From Anisodus tanguticus (Eukaryota; Streptophyta; Magnoliopsida; Solanales; Solanaceae), in assembly GCA_034509755.1 (NCBI GenBank), contig CM067542.1:19473001-19537000 (forward strand): 64,000 nucleotides of DNA, given 5' to 3'. The notes below the pieces were generated by a model. It saw only the letters and a list, made by a program, of their open reading frames with translations. It was not told the origin of the DNA and did not search any database. Below, one piece after another: positions 23,563 to 34,921 of this stretch (its first letter is position 1; the number at the start of each line of letters is the position of its first letter). A program made the translations under genes and the position numbers.

Positions 23563-23879
23563 CTTATCCCTGTAAATATTCACGAGTAAGAAAGTCAGGG
23601 AGTGAATTATCTTCACCTTTAAGATATTAGATTTCAGAATCAAATGGGGCTAAATGTGTCTGCCATCTGGCAAACATTTGTTTGGAAACATCATGTTTAA
23701 AATCTTTTTGAAACATGAATTTGGCTGCATTGCAGTCTGTTCTGATTAAGAACTTCGTGTTGTAAAGGTCATCTTGAAATTTCAAGACACATTTTACTAT
23801 AGCAAGAATTTTTTAGCTATAGTAGCATAGTTCTTTTGACTATTACTCCATTTTCCGGAATTATATCGAACCAGATATT
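23563..23879 (-). pseudogene. EPRV block D: RNase H C-terminus
   Basis: The reverse complement of the final part of the polyprotein (compare 18220-18540). Stops are present. It breaks off at about 23879, next to a fragment of the viral intergenic region. Confidence 0.7.
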
Positions 23880-24002
23880 CATGTGAATAATACTATTAAA
23901 GCTTGAATTCTGAAGTAAACTCCTTTCTTGTTTCTTTTTTCATAATAAGATCCTTACAGACCTATGTATCAGGTCTTATCCATGATAGGCTAATACCATA
24001 AT
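23880..24002 (+). other. EPRV block E: short intergenic-region fragment
   Basis: About 100 bp match the reverse complement of 19480-19580 (AAGCTTGAATTCTGAAGTAA, TTACAGACCTA). A second short match (CATGATAGGCTAATA) comes from around 19795-19815, so the piece itself is internally deleted. Confidence 0.65.
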
Positions 24003-24430
24003 AAATTCTTTTTTAATCTTGTCAATAGCCTTTAGACTTTTTAGCAAAAAAGTAATTTCTTCTTCTAACTCACATCCATATGTGCGAGCTGGGTTCTCCA
24101 CGTCTTTGTCTAATAATTTACACCAAAATTTGCAGAGAAATTTTCCCTTAAGGCATAAAATACCTTGTGAATTCCTTCTTGCTTCAGGAATCCATTTCCA
24201 GATCCATGAGGTTCCAGTTTGCATAAAAAATAGAGATGCAAAACCTTCGACTTAGTCAAAAGGGTTTTCAGGAGAGACACATGGTGTCAGTTGTATCCAT
24301 TCCTTATAATAATTCATATAGGGTGATGGTAAAATCTGAATTTCAGGTCCAATAATATTCCATCATGGAAAAATCCAGCCTGGTAGTAACTGGCCATTTT
24401 GGTTGTTCTTGAATATCTCTGGATTTAACT
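24003..24430 (-). pseudogene. EPRV block F: middle of the last viral ORF
   Basis: A partial second copy of the region present at 22546-22990, in the same orientation, with its own substitutions. It ends abruptly at the tandem repeat starting at 24431. Confidence 0.7.
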
Positions 24431-25749
24431 TATCCCATTCCCAATACTTTAATACTTCAAATTAATTAAAAACTAGTAATTAAACCTACTTGTTTGGTAA
24501 CTAATTCTTGAATTTCATCAACTTTCATCTCAAATTTACCAAACAATGTCCAAGTTTTGAAAATCGATTTTCTTATTTCCTTCTTATTTCTTTAATTATC
24601 TAAGCTAATGAACAATTAGTAATTGTTATTACTTGATTGTTAACTAGTTCTTCAGTCGAATTTTCATTTTTTGCCAATTTATTTTCTGCTTTTTTCTTTA
24701 TTATCGTTGATACTTCTTTGGCTCTTGTCCGTTTGCTTTGAATCGTCCCTTTCAATTAACAAGAATCTATTCTATTACAAAGAATTAGCAACCTTGTGAA
24801 TTGATTTGGATAAGAGGTTCGTTGCCAACTTTGGAAGGACACTAGAGTGTTGTAAGAATTGAATGCAATACGAGTGACGTGAGGAGCTTTTACTTCTAAC
24901 TTGTTTGCTCGTTTTGTAGGTACAAGAAGAGGGATCATAAGGGAAAATATACATTTCTTACTTCGATAAATACAATGAATGGTGCTTCTTATCCTAATAC
25001 AAGTGTGTCATGTTCTTACTTCGAGAAATTAGTGAGCTTAGTTTTTTGCCCTGTTCAACCCCTGTTTTGGTTGATTTTCAACCCGTTTTAGCACAAATTT
25101 CTCCAGTTTGATTTCTTATCCCATTCCCGATACTTTAATACTTCAAATTAATTAAAAACTAGTAATTAAACCTACTTATTTGCTAACTAATTCTTCAATT
25201 TCATCAACATTCATCCCAAATTTCACAAACAATTTCCAAGTTTTGAAAATTGTTTTTTCTTCTTTCCTTCTCATTTCTTTAATTATCTAAGCTAATGAAC
25301 AATTAGTAATTGCTCTTACTTGATTTTTAACTAGTTCTTGAGTTTGAATTTTCATTTTGTGCCAATTTATTTTCAATTTTTTCTTTATTTTTGTTGATAC
25401 TTCTTTGGCTCTTGTTCGTTTGCTTTGAGTCATCCGTCTTTCAATTAACAAGAATATATTCTTCCACAAAGAATTATCAACCTTGTGAATTGATTTGGAT
25501 AAGAGGTTCGTTGCCAACTTTGGAAGGACACTAGAGTGTGGTAATAATTGAATGCAATACGAGTGACGTGAGTAGCTTTTACTACTAACTTGTTTGCTCA
25601 TTCTGTAGGTACAAGAAGAGGGGTCATAAGGGAAAATATACATTTTTTATCGATAAATACAATGAATGGTGCTTCTTATCCAAATACAAGTGTGTCATGT
25701 TCTTACTTCGAGAAATTAGTGAGCTTAGTTTTTTGCCCTGTTCAACCCC
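24431..25749 (+). repeat. 686-bp tandem repeat, 1.93 copies, next to the viral primer site
   Basis: Copy 1 (24431-25116) and copy 2 (25117-25749) are direct repeats with scattered substitutions, each beginning TATCCCATTCCC and sharing CTTTGGAAGGACACTAGAGT. Copy 2 lacks the last 45 bp or so because the viral leader starts there. The sequence differs from the intergenic region upstream of the primer site in block B. It could be a variant viral promoter region or captured host DNA; I cannot decide. Confidence 0.8.
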
Positions 25750-25757
25750 TGTTATTG

Positions 25758-25772
25758 TGGTATCAGAGCCAT
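25758..25772 (+). other. EPRV primer-binding site (block H)
   Basis: TGGTATCAGAGCCAT, an exact match to the initiator tRNA-Met complement used for minus-strand DNA synthesis. It lies about 40 bp before the movement-protein start. Confidence 0.88.
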
Positions 25773-25810
25773 GTTTTTTAAGAGTATTCATAGACAGTAT
25801 TTCATTTAAA

Positions 25811-27153
25811 ATGAATATTTTCAGAAATTATAAACATAATGTCAAGAATGCTAGAACGGAAGAATATGAACTTCCGCAACAACTTGATGCTTTGAACAAA
25901 TGGACCATTCCATTTGTTGCTACAAAATTTCGGTATTTTCAAAAACCTCCAAAATTGTCACATCATAAAGACGATCGAAGAATCTGTCCAAATGGATAAC
26001 CAAGGAAAAACTATACAGTTATTTTCTGATACTGATATTAATAGATATCAAAAAATGCATTACAAATTTTTACATATAGGTTTAGTGCAAATTGCTTTTA
26101 AACCTTTAACCTTAGAAGGTTTGCCAGAAAGTTGTAGCAACAAATGGAATGGTCCATTTGTTCAAAGCATCAAGTTGTTGCGGAAGTTCATATTCTTCCG
26201 TTCTAGCGTTCTTGACATTATGTTGATAATTTTGATATTTTTGAAAACCTCCGAAATCATCACATCATAAAGACGATCGAAGAATCTGTCCAAATGGATA
26301 ACCAAGAAAAAACTATACAATTATTTTCTGATACTGATATTGATAGATATCAAAAATTGCATTACAAATTTTTGCATATAGGTTTAGTGCAAATTGGTTT
26401 TAAACCTTTAACCTTAGAAGGTTTCCCAGAAAGCTTTATGACTATTCTGAGAGATGCCAGAAACTTAAACTGGAAACAATCTCTTATGAGTGCTATGCAG
26501 CCAAGTTTAGCCTATGGCCCAGTATATTTAATGTCAGACCTAATCTACTTTTATCTTTGTCTGATTCAAATATATTGCATGCTTTAACTTTATATGTGAA
26601 AGCTAATGGGTATAATTACATGCCTGAAACAGAAGTTATGTGTATCTGTTACCGTATCTATTTCCGAGTATTAGACACCATGAATCCTAACTGTAGGATT
26701 GTGGATGACAAAAGAAATAGACAAACAGTCTTGATCGAGACTAATCTAGCCAAGAGGTCTAAAATTACTACTAGAAGACCTATAAGCTGGGATGAAATTA
26801 ATTATCCCGAAGATTGGCTAATTAAAAAGGTTATCCCGGTTCACCCCAGGATAGACTCCCAGATTGCTCATGTGATCCAGACCACTGATGGCAACAACCG
26901 CCTTCATTTTTCTAAACAGCCTAAATTAGGAAGATCTTTGTCATCTTATTATTATATATCTCCTTTAGATGACACACCTGGTATGTCTACTGCTAGAGCT
27001 TCAACATCTCAAGTGGATGAAAACCTTTATAAAATCACCACCCCCTCAGATGTCTCTCAGGAGGAAAAAGTTGACAAAATAAAAGTTGAAAACCAGATTC
27101 ATGTCGAAGTTCCGACAGACAACAATAATACTAATTATTTTTGTGATGACTAA
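25811..27153 (+). pseudogene. EPRV block H: movement protein, internally rearranged
   Basis: Starts ATG 25811 and ends TAA 27151-27153. The first 120 bp or so are followed by a segment (about 25943-26127), then an inverted copy of the N-terminal coding DNA (about 26130-26232), then a second direct copy of the same segment (about 26244-26440), after which the gene continues to its end. The frame therefore shifts several times. The last 198 codons (26557-27153) are open. The role in the virus would be cell-to-cell movement; this copy cannot make the intact protein. Confidence 0.8.
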
Positions 27154-27763
27154 TAATCTTGACATAATTAGTTATGATTGCCAACTGGATTATAGTCCAG
27201 GTTCTGGTTTACGCAAGATCATTAAGAATGAATTTAATGGCCCAGATTATTTGTCTTTCCGAAATTGGTTTTTTACCTTTTTCACGAGAGAAGAACAATG
27301 TTCTATCAGATATGAATTTTATGAAGAATTACAGACCAAGCAGACTTTCAAAAGATTTGTTAATTGGTTTGTGGAAGACTATGCTTTGCTTAATATCAAT
27401 GTTATAGAAAGGCAATGGCATTTGGACTCTAAAAAAGTCTTCAAAAGTCTTTATCCTCCAGATGAACCTTTTTCTTTAAAAAAGGATAGCAGTAACAATG
27501 ATTTACATGCTCAACCCTATTTGAAGTTGATTCTGGGTACTCTTCTACATGGTGTTCAAGCCAATCATTTGAACAGTCTTTTCAAGAAAAGTAACCATAC
27601 CAATGTGTATCTCAAAGTTCTTGGTGAGCTGATGACTTTATTACAAAATAAGGTTGACAGACTCAGTTCCCTCATTGAAGAACAGAGAATTAAAATTGTT
27701 CCGGAGAAAGAACAACCTCCAAAGCCCTTGGAGACCCGTGCCAACATCCATGAAAGGGGTTAA
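27146..27763 (+). pseudogene. EPRV block H: ORF2 (small conserved viral protein), open but captive
   Basis: About 205 codons, open from ATG 27146 to TAA 27761. It overlaps the movement-protein stop in ATGACTAA and overlaps the next start (ATG 27750) by 14 bases, the compact style expected where ribosomes reinitiate on a polycistronic RNA. No known domain; the C-terminal third is probably coiled (LMTLLQNKVDRLSSLIEEQR). The position between movement protein and polyprotein matches ORF2 of solendovirus-type genomes. Function unknown. Confidence 0.6.
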
Positions 27764-30700
27764 CCTGGCAAAAGAGCAGACAAATCCATTATCTAAAGAT
27801 ATTGAGAATTTGTTAACTCAATTCCATGATAAAATGAAAGTATCACTTGATAAAGATTCCATCTCCAAAACTGTTGTTGGAATGGTCAACACAGAAGATA
27901 CTGAAACCCGCAGCAGTGCTTGTATTGCTTCCATGAAAAGAGGGAATAATTGGACTCCCAAGCTTACCTCGGAGAATTATTATTACCCGAGACCCACTCC
28001 AATAGACGTCTTGCTTAAGGAACAAGCATGAAAAAATGATCCTACTGCCTATACTGGCACTGAGATTGTTGAGTGAAATATTGATGGTGGCGTCGAAAGT
28101 CAGATTTTCAGGACTTGCCACAAGATGCTTATGTACGCAGCATGTGCCAAAGGCAATAATCAATCTGAAGCTAGCATCACAAAAATGATTACTGTAGGAT
28201 TTACAGGACATCTCAAAGCATGATGGGATAATTATCTCTCCATAGAGCAGAAAGCTCAGATTACTAATGTTGTAAAGCAAGAGGGTAGCGAGCTTAAGCC
28301 TAATTCGGTTTATGCCCTTGTTCTAACCATTTTAGATCAATTTACAGGCAATTATTCTACAATTATGACAACATTAGGACTCTGCTTCAGAACCACATAT
28401 GTCAAACCCTAACATCTTTTAGATGGTATAAAAATGTTTTCCTTAGTAGGGTGCTCAACCTCCCCGAAGCTAGCAATAGTTTCTGGAAGGTCAGATTCAT
28501 TGATGGCCTCCTTCATCTCTTTACAGAGAAGGTAAAAAAGAACCATGAGAAAATAATCTCCGGACTCACAGATTCCATGGCATATGTTCTCCTATGTCCA
28601 GCTCATAGGCAGGTGCATGGAAGAAGGGTTAGCCCTATGTAATGATATAAAATTACAGAGACAGCTTAAGAAGCAAAGGCTAACTGAGAAAACTCAATTA
28701 GGAGAATTCTGTCAACAGTTCGCCGTGGACGAACCTACCTCATCCCATAATATCGGGCAAAAGAGAAAGCATGCGGTTAAACCACATAAGAAGTAGTATT
28801 ACGAGAGATACAAGTCGGACTCTTACAAGAAAAAAACTGCGAAAAGAAGAGCCAAGAATGAGAGAAAGGGCTATGTCCCAAAGAAAATGACTAATAAGAC
28901 CACTACTTGCTATACATGTGGAGAAACAGGTCATTACGCCAACCGGTGTTAAAAGAAGAAGGTTGATAAAATCAAAGCTCTCAAAGTCGATGATAGCATC
29001 AAAGATGCCCTGATGAAAGTTATTGTCTCATCTGATGAATCAGATGATTCAGGAGAACCATAGAGTACGGATTCGGAAGATCCCTACTCATCCTCCTATG
29101 AAGAGGAAAATCCTTGTGTATGTACCTCCAAGAAATGTCAGGTAGTCAAGAATGAAAACACTGATGACGAGTTTTATAAACTCCAAGCCCAATTCTTCAG
29201 CTTCAATATTAGTGTCATCAATGGAGAAGAAATTAATGATCTTCTAAAGGATATTCCAGGAGATGCCTAGAAGGCCAAAATCCTAGAAGCTTTACTTAAA
29301 GCTCAAGAGAGGGATAAGACTCCTCGTAAGATCAAATCTAGGATTGATCCTCCGTACAATTTCTAGAAATCTTGGCTGAGTTGCAAAAGAAAAGAGGTTA
29401 TGATAATCCTTGGACTACTCAGCAATTATAGGAAGAGATCCATGATCTCAAGCTTGAGATAACTCAGTTACATAAACATTACGGTGGTTTGGAAAACAGA
29501 GTTACTCTCTTAGAATCTATTTCCTATACAGATAAGGAGCCGGAGATTTCGGAACAATTAGGACATACTCCTATTATTGAACATCCAAGCACTTCTAGTG
29601 AGCCTATCAATGAAGATCTCATGGGAGCTATCAGTATGGTTTCTCGCCAGAGATGGATCACCCAAATCAATTTATTAATTGAGGAAGGAACCATTTTCAA
29701 AAATGTCCCTACACTCATTGATTCAGGGGCAGACGTCAACTGCATCAGGGAAGGACTCATCCCCACTAAATACTTTACCAAGACTAATCGTAAAGTATCA
29801 GGAGCAGATAGAAGTAATTTTCAAGTCTCCTACAAATTGTCTAGTGCTTACATTTGCCATGACAAGGTTTGCATTAAACACTCTTTAACATTAGTTTAAA
29901 AATTAGTTAATGATATTATTTTGGGCATACTTTTTATTAATGGATTAATGCTTCTTAACAATGTTACCGAAAAGGGTTTTTCAGGAACTCATGAAGGAAA
30001 GATCATATCTTTCCCATGGATAGCTTTTTATAAGTCTATCAGCTTTATTAACCTTGTGCAGAACACGAAGCAACATTTGGATTATCTGTAACAAGAGCTA
30101 ATGATTCACAATATTGATGATCAGCTTACTAATCCTAAATTGCAGGATAAAATCAAAGGAATAGGTCATGATTTTGCTATTTCTATTTGCAATGATTTGC
30201 CAACAACTTTCTGGAACAGAAAGAAACACATCGTTGGACTCCCCTATGAGGAAGATTTTCAGGAACATAACATTCCTACCAAGGCCAGACCTTGCCAGAT
30301 GAATATAGAATATCTGGAAATCTGCAAAAAAGAAATTGCTTCTCTAATAGAGAAAAGGTTGATTCGTCCCTCAAACTCCCCATGGAGTTGTACAACGTTC
30401 TATGTTAATAAACATGCAGAACAAGAACGAGGAGTTCCAAGTTTAGTTATTAATTACAAACCTTTAAACAAAGTTTTAAAATGGATTAGATATCCCATTC
30501 CCAATAAAAATGATTTACTAGATAGGTTATACCAATCTAATATTTTTTCAAAATTTGATTTAAAATCAGGTTTTTGGCAGATACAGGTTCATGAACCTGA
30601 CAGGTACAAAACAACCTTCACTGTTCCATTCATACATTATGAATGGAATGCCATGCCCTTCGGATTGAAGAATGCTCCCTCCGAATTCCAACATGTCATG

Positions 30701-31525
30701 AATGACATTTTTACCCCTTATAGTGGTTTTATAATTGTTTATATTGATGACACATTTGTCTATTCAAAAATGATACAAGATCATATTAAGCATCTTGATA
30801 TTTTCAAAAAAATGTCATCTCCAATGGTCTAGTTATTTCTAAACCTAAGATGAAGATTTTTCAGACTAAGATTAGATTTCTTGGTCATAATATTGAAAAG
30901 GGAAATATTATCCCGATTTATAGAAGTATTGATTTTGCGTCTAAATTTTCTGATGAAATTCTTGACATAACGCAATTACAGAGATTCTGAGGAAGTCTTA
31001 ATTATATTGCTCCTTATTATAAAAATTTATCTACGGATGCAACTGTTTTATATGACAGACGGAAGAAATCAGCTAGTCCCTAGACCAATGTTCATACTGA
31101 AGCAGTCAAAAGGATAAAGAAGAATGTTCAAACTTTGCCATGTCTTATGCTTGCCAACCTAAATTGGGGAAAGATTATCGAAACAGATGCTTCTGACATT
31201 GGTTATGTGGAATTCTGAAACAGATAAATCCCCAAACTAAACAAGAATTTCTGGTTCGATATAATTCCGGAAAATGGAGTAATAGTTAAAAGAATTATGC
31301 TATTATAGCTAAAGAAATTCTTGCTACAACACGAAGTTCTTAATCAGAACAGACTGGAATGCAGTCAAATTCATGTTTCAAAAAGATATTAAACATGATG
31401 TTTCCAAACAAATGTTTGCCAGATGGCAGGCACATTTAGCCCCATTTGATTTTGAAATCCAATATCTTAAAGATGAACATAATTCACTCCCTGACTTTCT
31501 TACTCGTGAATTTTTACAGGGATAA
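27750..31525 (+). pseudogene. EPRV block H: coat protein - protease - RT - RNase H polyprotein, broken
   Basis: The only copy in the window with the whole polyprotein in natural order. ATG 27750 is followed by the coat domain, a zinc knuckle (CYTCGETGHYANRC) near 28910, protease LIDSGADVNC near 29715, RT from 30101 with YIDD near 30745, RNase H, and TAA 31523-31525. Breaks include stops at 28029, about 28071, 28221, 28794, 28948, 29061 and 29267, a deletion near 29364, a frame change near 30815, and a deletion near 31325 in RNase H. Two of these stops (29061, 29267) recur in the inverted copy at 34922-38186. Confidence 0.85.
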
Positions 31526-31526
31526 G

Positions 31527-31759
31527 ATGCGTCCAGAATGGACAACACCTACCCCTTATCGGGGTAAAGGAAGAGGTCGCGGCTCTGGCCGAGGTCGAGG
31601 AAAAATAGACCCTAGGACTATTCCAAAGGTCAAACTAGTAGAACAAGCTTCTTCTAGCCATTATGGCTCATATGCCCAGAAACTCTTACAACAAGAGGAA
31701 GATCGAAACCAATATTTGGTTCGTCCCCATGAGGAGACTATTCTCCTATTAACTCATGA
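31527..31759 (+). pseudogene. EPRV block H: start of the last viral ORF
   Basis: ATG 31527 follows the polyprotein stop by one base. About 77 codons remain before the junction with inverted coat-protein sequence at 31760. Confidence 0.7.
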
Positions 31760-32622
31760 GAAATTGTACGGAGGATCAATCCTAGATTTGATCTTCCGAG
31801 GAGTCTTATCCCTCTATTGAGGTTTAAGTAAAGCTTCTAGGATTTTGGCCGTCTGGCATCTCCTGGAATATCCTTTAGAAGATCATTAATTTCTTCTCCA
31901 TTGATGACACTATTATTAAAGCTGGAGAATTGGGCTTGGAGTTTATAAAACTCGTCATCAATGTTTTCATCCTTGACTACCTGACATTTCTTGGAGGTAC
32001 AGACACAAGGATTTTCCTCCTCAAAGGAGGATGAGTAGGGATCTTCCGAATCCGTACTCCAGGGTTCTCCTGAATCATCTGATTCATCTGATGAGACAAT
32101 AACTTTCATCAGGGCATCTTTGATGCTATCATCGACTTTGAGAGCTTTGATTTTATCAACCTTCTTCTATTTACACCGTTTGGCGTAATGACCTATTTCT
32201 CCACATGCATAGCAAGTAGTGGCTTTATTAGTCCTTTTCTTTGGGATATAGCCCTTTCTCTCATTCTTAGCTTCTCTTTTTTTTGCTTTCTTCTTGTAAG
32301 AGTCCGACTTGTATCTCTCGTAATCATCGCTTCTTATGTGGTTTAACCACATGCTTTCTCTTTTTCCGTATTTCGGGATGAGGTAGGTTCGTCCATGGCG
32401 AATCGCATGTTGTTGACATAATTCTCCTAATTGAGTTTTCGCGGTTAGGCTTTACTTCTTAATTTGTCTTTGTAATTTTATATCATTACATAGGGCTAAC
32501 CCTTCTTCCATGCACTTGCCTATGAGTGGCCATAGGAGAACATATGCCATGGAATCGTGAGTCCGGAGATTATTTTCTCGGGGTTCTTTTTACCTTTCTG
32601 CAAAGAGAGAGGAGGAGGCCAT
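31760..32622 (-). pseudogene. EPRV block I: coat-protein C-terminal fragment
   Basis: The reverse complement of 34061-34921. It includes the zinc knuckle (CYACGEIGHYAKRC), here followed by a stop, and the same downstream lesion (frame ending DARRPKS) as blocks L and P. Confidence 0.8.
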
Positions 32623-33319
32623 CCAAGAAGGAAAAAACGGGATGTACTACGAATATATCCTCACAAAGCTACAAGTATTCTTTGAAATCACTTCCTATCG
32701 GAGCATAAACCATGGGTGGAAAAGAGCTATTCAAAATTCTATTTGAAGAAAATTATCTCTCCATACGAGTGGGGAATTAACCCATTTCGATCAAAATAAT
32801 TCATTATTACAAGGACTGATATTAAGTTAGCATTTAACTACTATGACTACATTGATGCTTTTGTTTATTTTTTTTATTACGAAAGCGGGAACATGGTCAT
32901 ACTTGGTGGATTAAATTAAATCCAGAGATATTCAAGAACAACCAAAACGGACGGTTGCTACCAGTGGATTTTTCCATGGTGGAATATTATTGGACCTGAA
33001 ATTCAGATTTTACCATCACCCTATATGAATTATTATAAGGAATGGAAACAAGCGACACCATGTGTCTCTCTCGAAAACCCTTCGACTATGTCGAAGGTTA
33101 CGTATCTCTAATGTTTTTTATGCAACCGGAACCCCATGGATCGGAAATGGATTCTGAAAAGGAAGGAATTCACAAGGTATTTTACGCCTTAAGAGAAAAT
33201 TTCTCTGCAAATTTTGGTCTAAATTATTAGACAAAAACGTGGAGAACCCAGCTCGCACATATGGATGGGAGTTAGAAGAAGAAATTACTTCTTTGCTAAA
33301 AAGTCTAAAGGCTATTGAC
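32623..33319 (+). pseudogene. EPRV block J: middle of the last viral ORF
   Basis: Plus-strand copy joined to inverted coat sequence at about 32622. It has many small indels and ends at the palindrome centre (about 33320), where a short templated repeat, CTAAAAAGTCTAA, sits at the join. Confidence 0.75.
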
Positions 33320-34060
33320 TAAAAAGTCTAACTACTTCTTTTGATTCTTTTTTAATTCTGTCAATAGCCTTTAGACTTTCTAGCAAAGAAGTAATATGTT
33401 CATCTAACTCCCATCCATATGTGCGAGCTGGGTTCTCCATGTTTTTGTCTAATAATTTAGACCAAAATTTGCAGAGAAATTTTCTCTTAAGGCTTAAAAT
33501 AACTTGTGAATTCCTTCCTGCTTCAGAATCCATTTCCGGATCCATGGGGTTCCGATTTGCATAAAAAACATTAGAGATACGTAACCTTCGACATAGTCAG
33601 AAGGGTTTTCAGGAGAGACACATGGTGTCAGTTGTTTCCATTCCTTATAATAATTCATTTAGGGTGATGGTAAAATCTGAATTTCAGGTCCAATAATATT
33701 CCACCATGGAAAAATCCAGCCTGGTAGCAACTGTCCGTTTTGGTTGTTCTTGAATATCTCTGGATTTAATTTAATCCACCAAGTATGACCATGCTCCCAG
33801 TTTTCGTAATAAAAAACATAAACAAAAGCATCAATGTAGTCATAGTAGTTAAAGACTAACTTAATATCAGTCTTTGGAATAATGAATTCTTTTGATCGAA
33901 ATGGGCTAATTCCCCACTCGTATGGAGAGATAATTTTCTTCAAATAGAATTTTGAATAACTCTTTTCCACCCATGGTTTATGCTCCTGGTAGGAAGTGAT
34001 TTCAACAATACTTGTAGCTGTGAGGATATATTCGTAGTACATCCTGTTTTTTCCTTCTTG
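33320..34060 (-). pseudogene. EPRV block K: middle of the last viral ORF
   Basis: The mirror image of block J. Frames 34042-33659 and 33545-33312 cover the same protein region on the minus strand. Confidence 0.75.
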
Positions 34061-34921
34061 GATGGCCTCCCTCCTCTCTTTGCAGAGAAGGTAAAAAGAA
34101 CCCTGAGAAAATAATCTCCGGATTCACAGATTCCATGGCATATGTTCTCCTATGGCCAACTCATAGGCAAGTGCATGGAAGAAGGGTTAGCCCTATGTAA
34201 TTATATAAAATTACAAAGACAGCTTAAGAAGTAAAGCCTAACTGAGAAAACTCAATTAGGAGAATTATGTCAACAGTTCGCCATGGACGAACCTACCTCA
34301 TCCCAGAATACCGGGAAAAAGAGAAAGCATGTGGTTAAACCACATAAGAAGCAGTATTACGAGAGATACAAGTCGGACTCTTACAAGAAGAAAGCTGCAA
34401 AAAGAAGAGCTAAGAATGAGAGAAAGGGCTATATCCCAAAGAAAAGGACTAATAAAGCCACTACTTGCTATGCATGTGGAGAAATAGGTCATTACGCCAA
34501 ACGGTGTAAAAAGAAGAAGGTTGATAAAATCAAAGCTCTCAAAGTCGATGATAGCATCAAAGATGCCCTGATGAAAGTTATTGTCTCATCAGATGAATCA
34601 GATGATTCAGGAGAACCCTGGAGTACGGATTCGGAAGATCCCTACTCATCCTCCTTTGAGGAGGAAAATCCTTGTGTCTGTACCTCCAAGAAATGTCAGG
34701 TAGTCAAGGATGAAAACATTGATGACGAGTTTTATAAACTCCAAGCCCAATTCTCCAGCTTTAATAATAGTGTCATCAATGGAGAAGAAATTAATGATCT
34801 TCTAAAGGATATTCCAGGAGATGCCAGACGGCCAAAATCCTAGAAGCTTTACTTAAACCTCAATAGAGGGATAAGACTCCTCGGAAGATCAAATCTAGGA
34901 TTGATCCTCCGTACAATTTCT
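34061..34921 (+). pseudogene. EPRV block L: coat-protein C-terminal fragment
   Basis: An open frame from 34283 to 34843 with basic region, zinc knuckle CYACGEIGHYAKRC and acidic Ser-rich tail. A one-base lesion at GCCAGACGGCC (about 34827) ends it. It joins inverted sequence of the last ORF's N-terminus at 34921. Confidence 0.82.

Noticed and set aside
24431..25749. The 686-bp tandem units as a pair of LTRs
   Set aside because: They are directly adjacent with no internal region and lack TG...CA ends. The primer site that follows belongs to the viral leader shared with block B.
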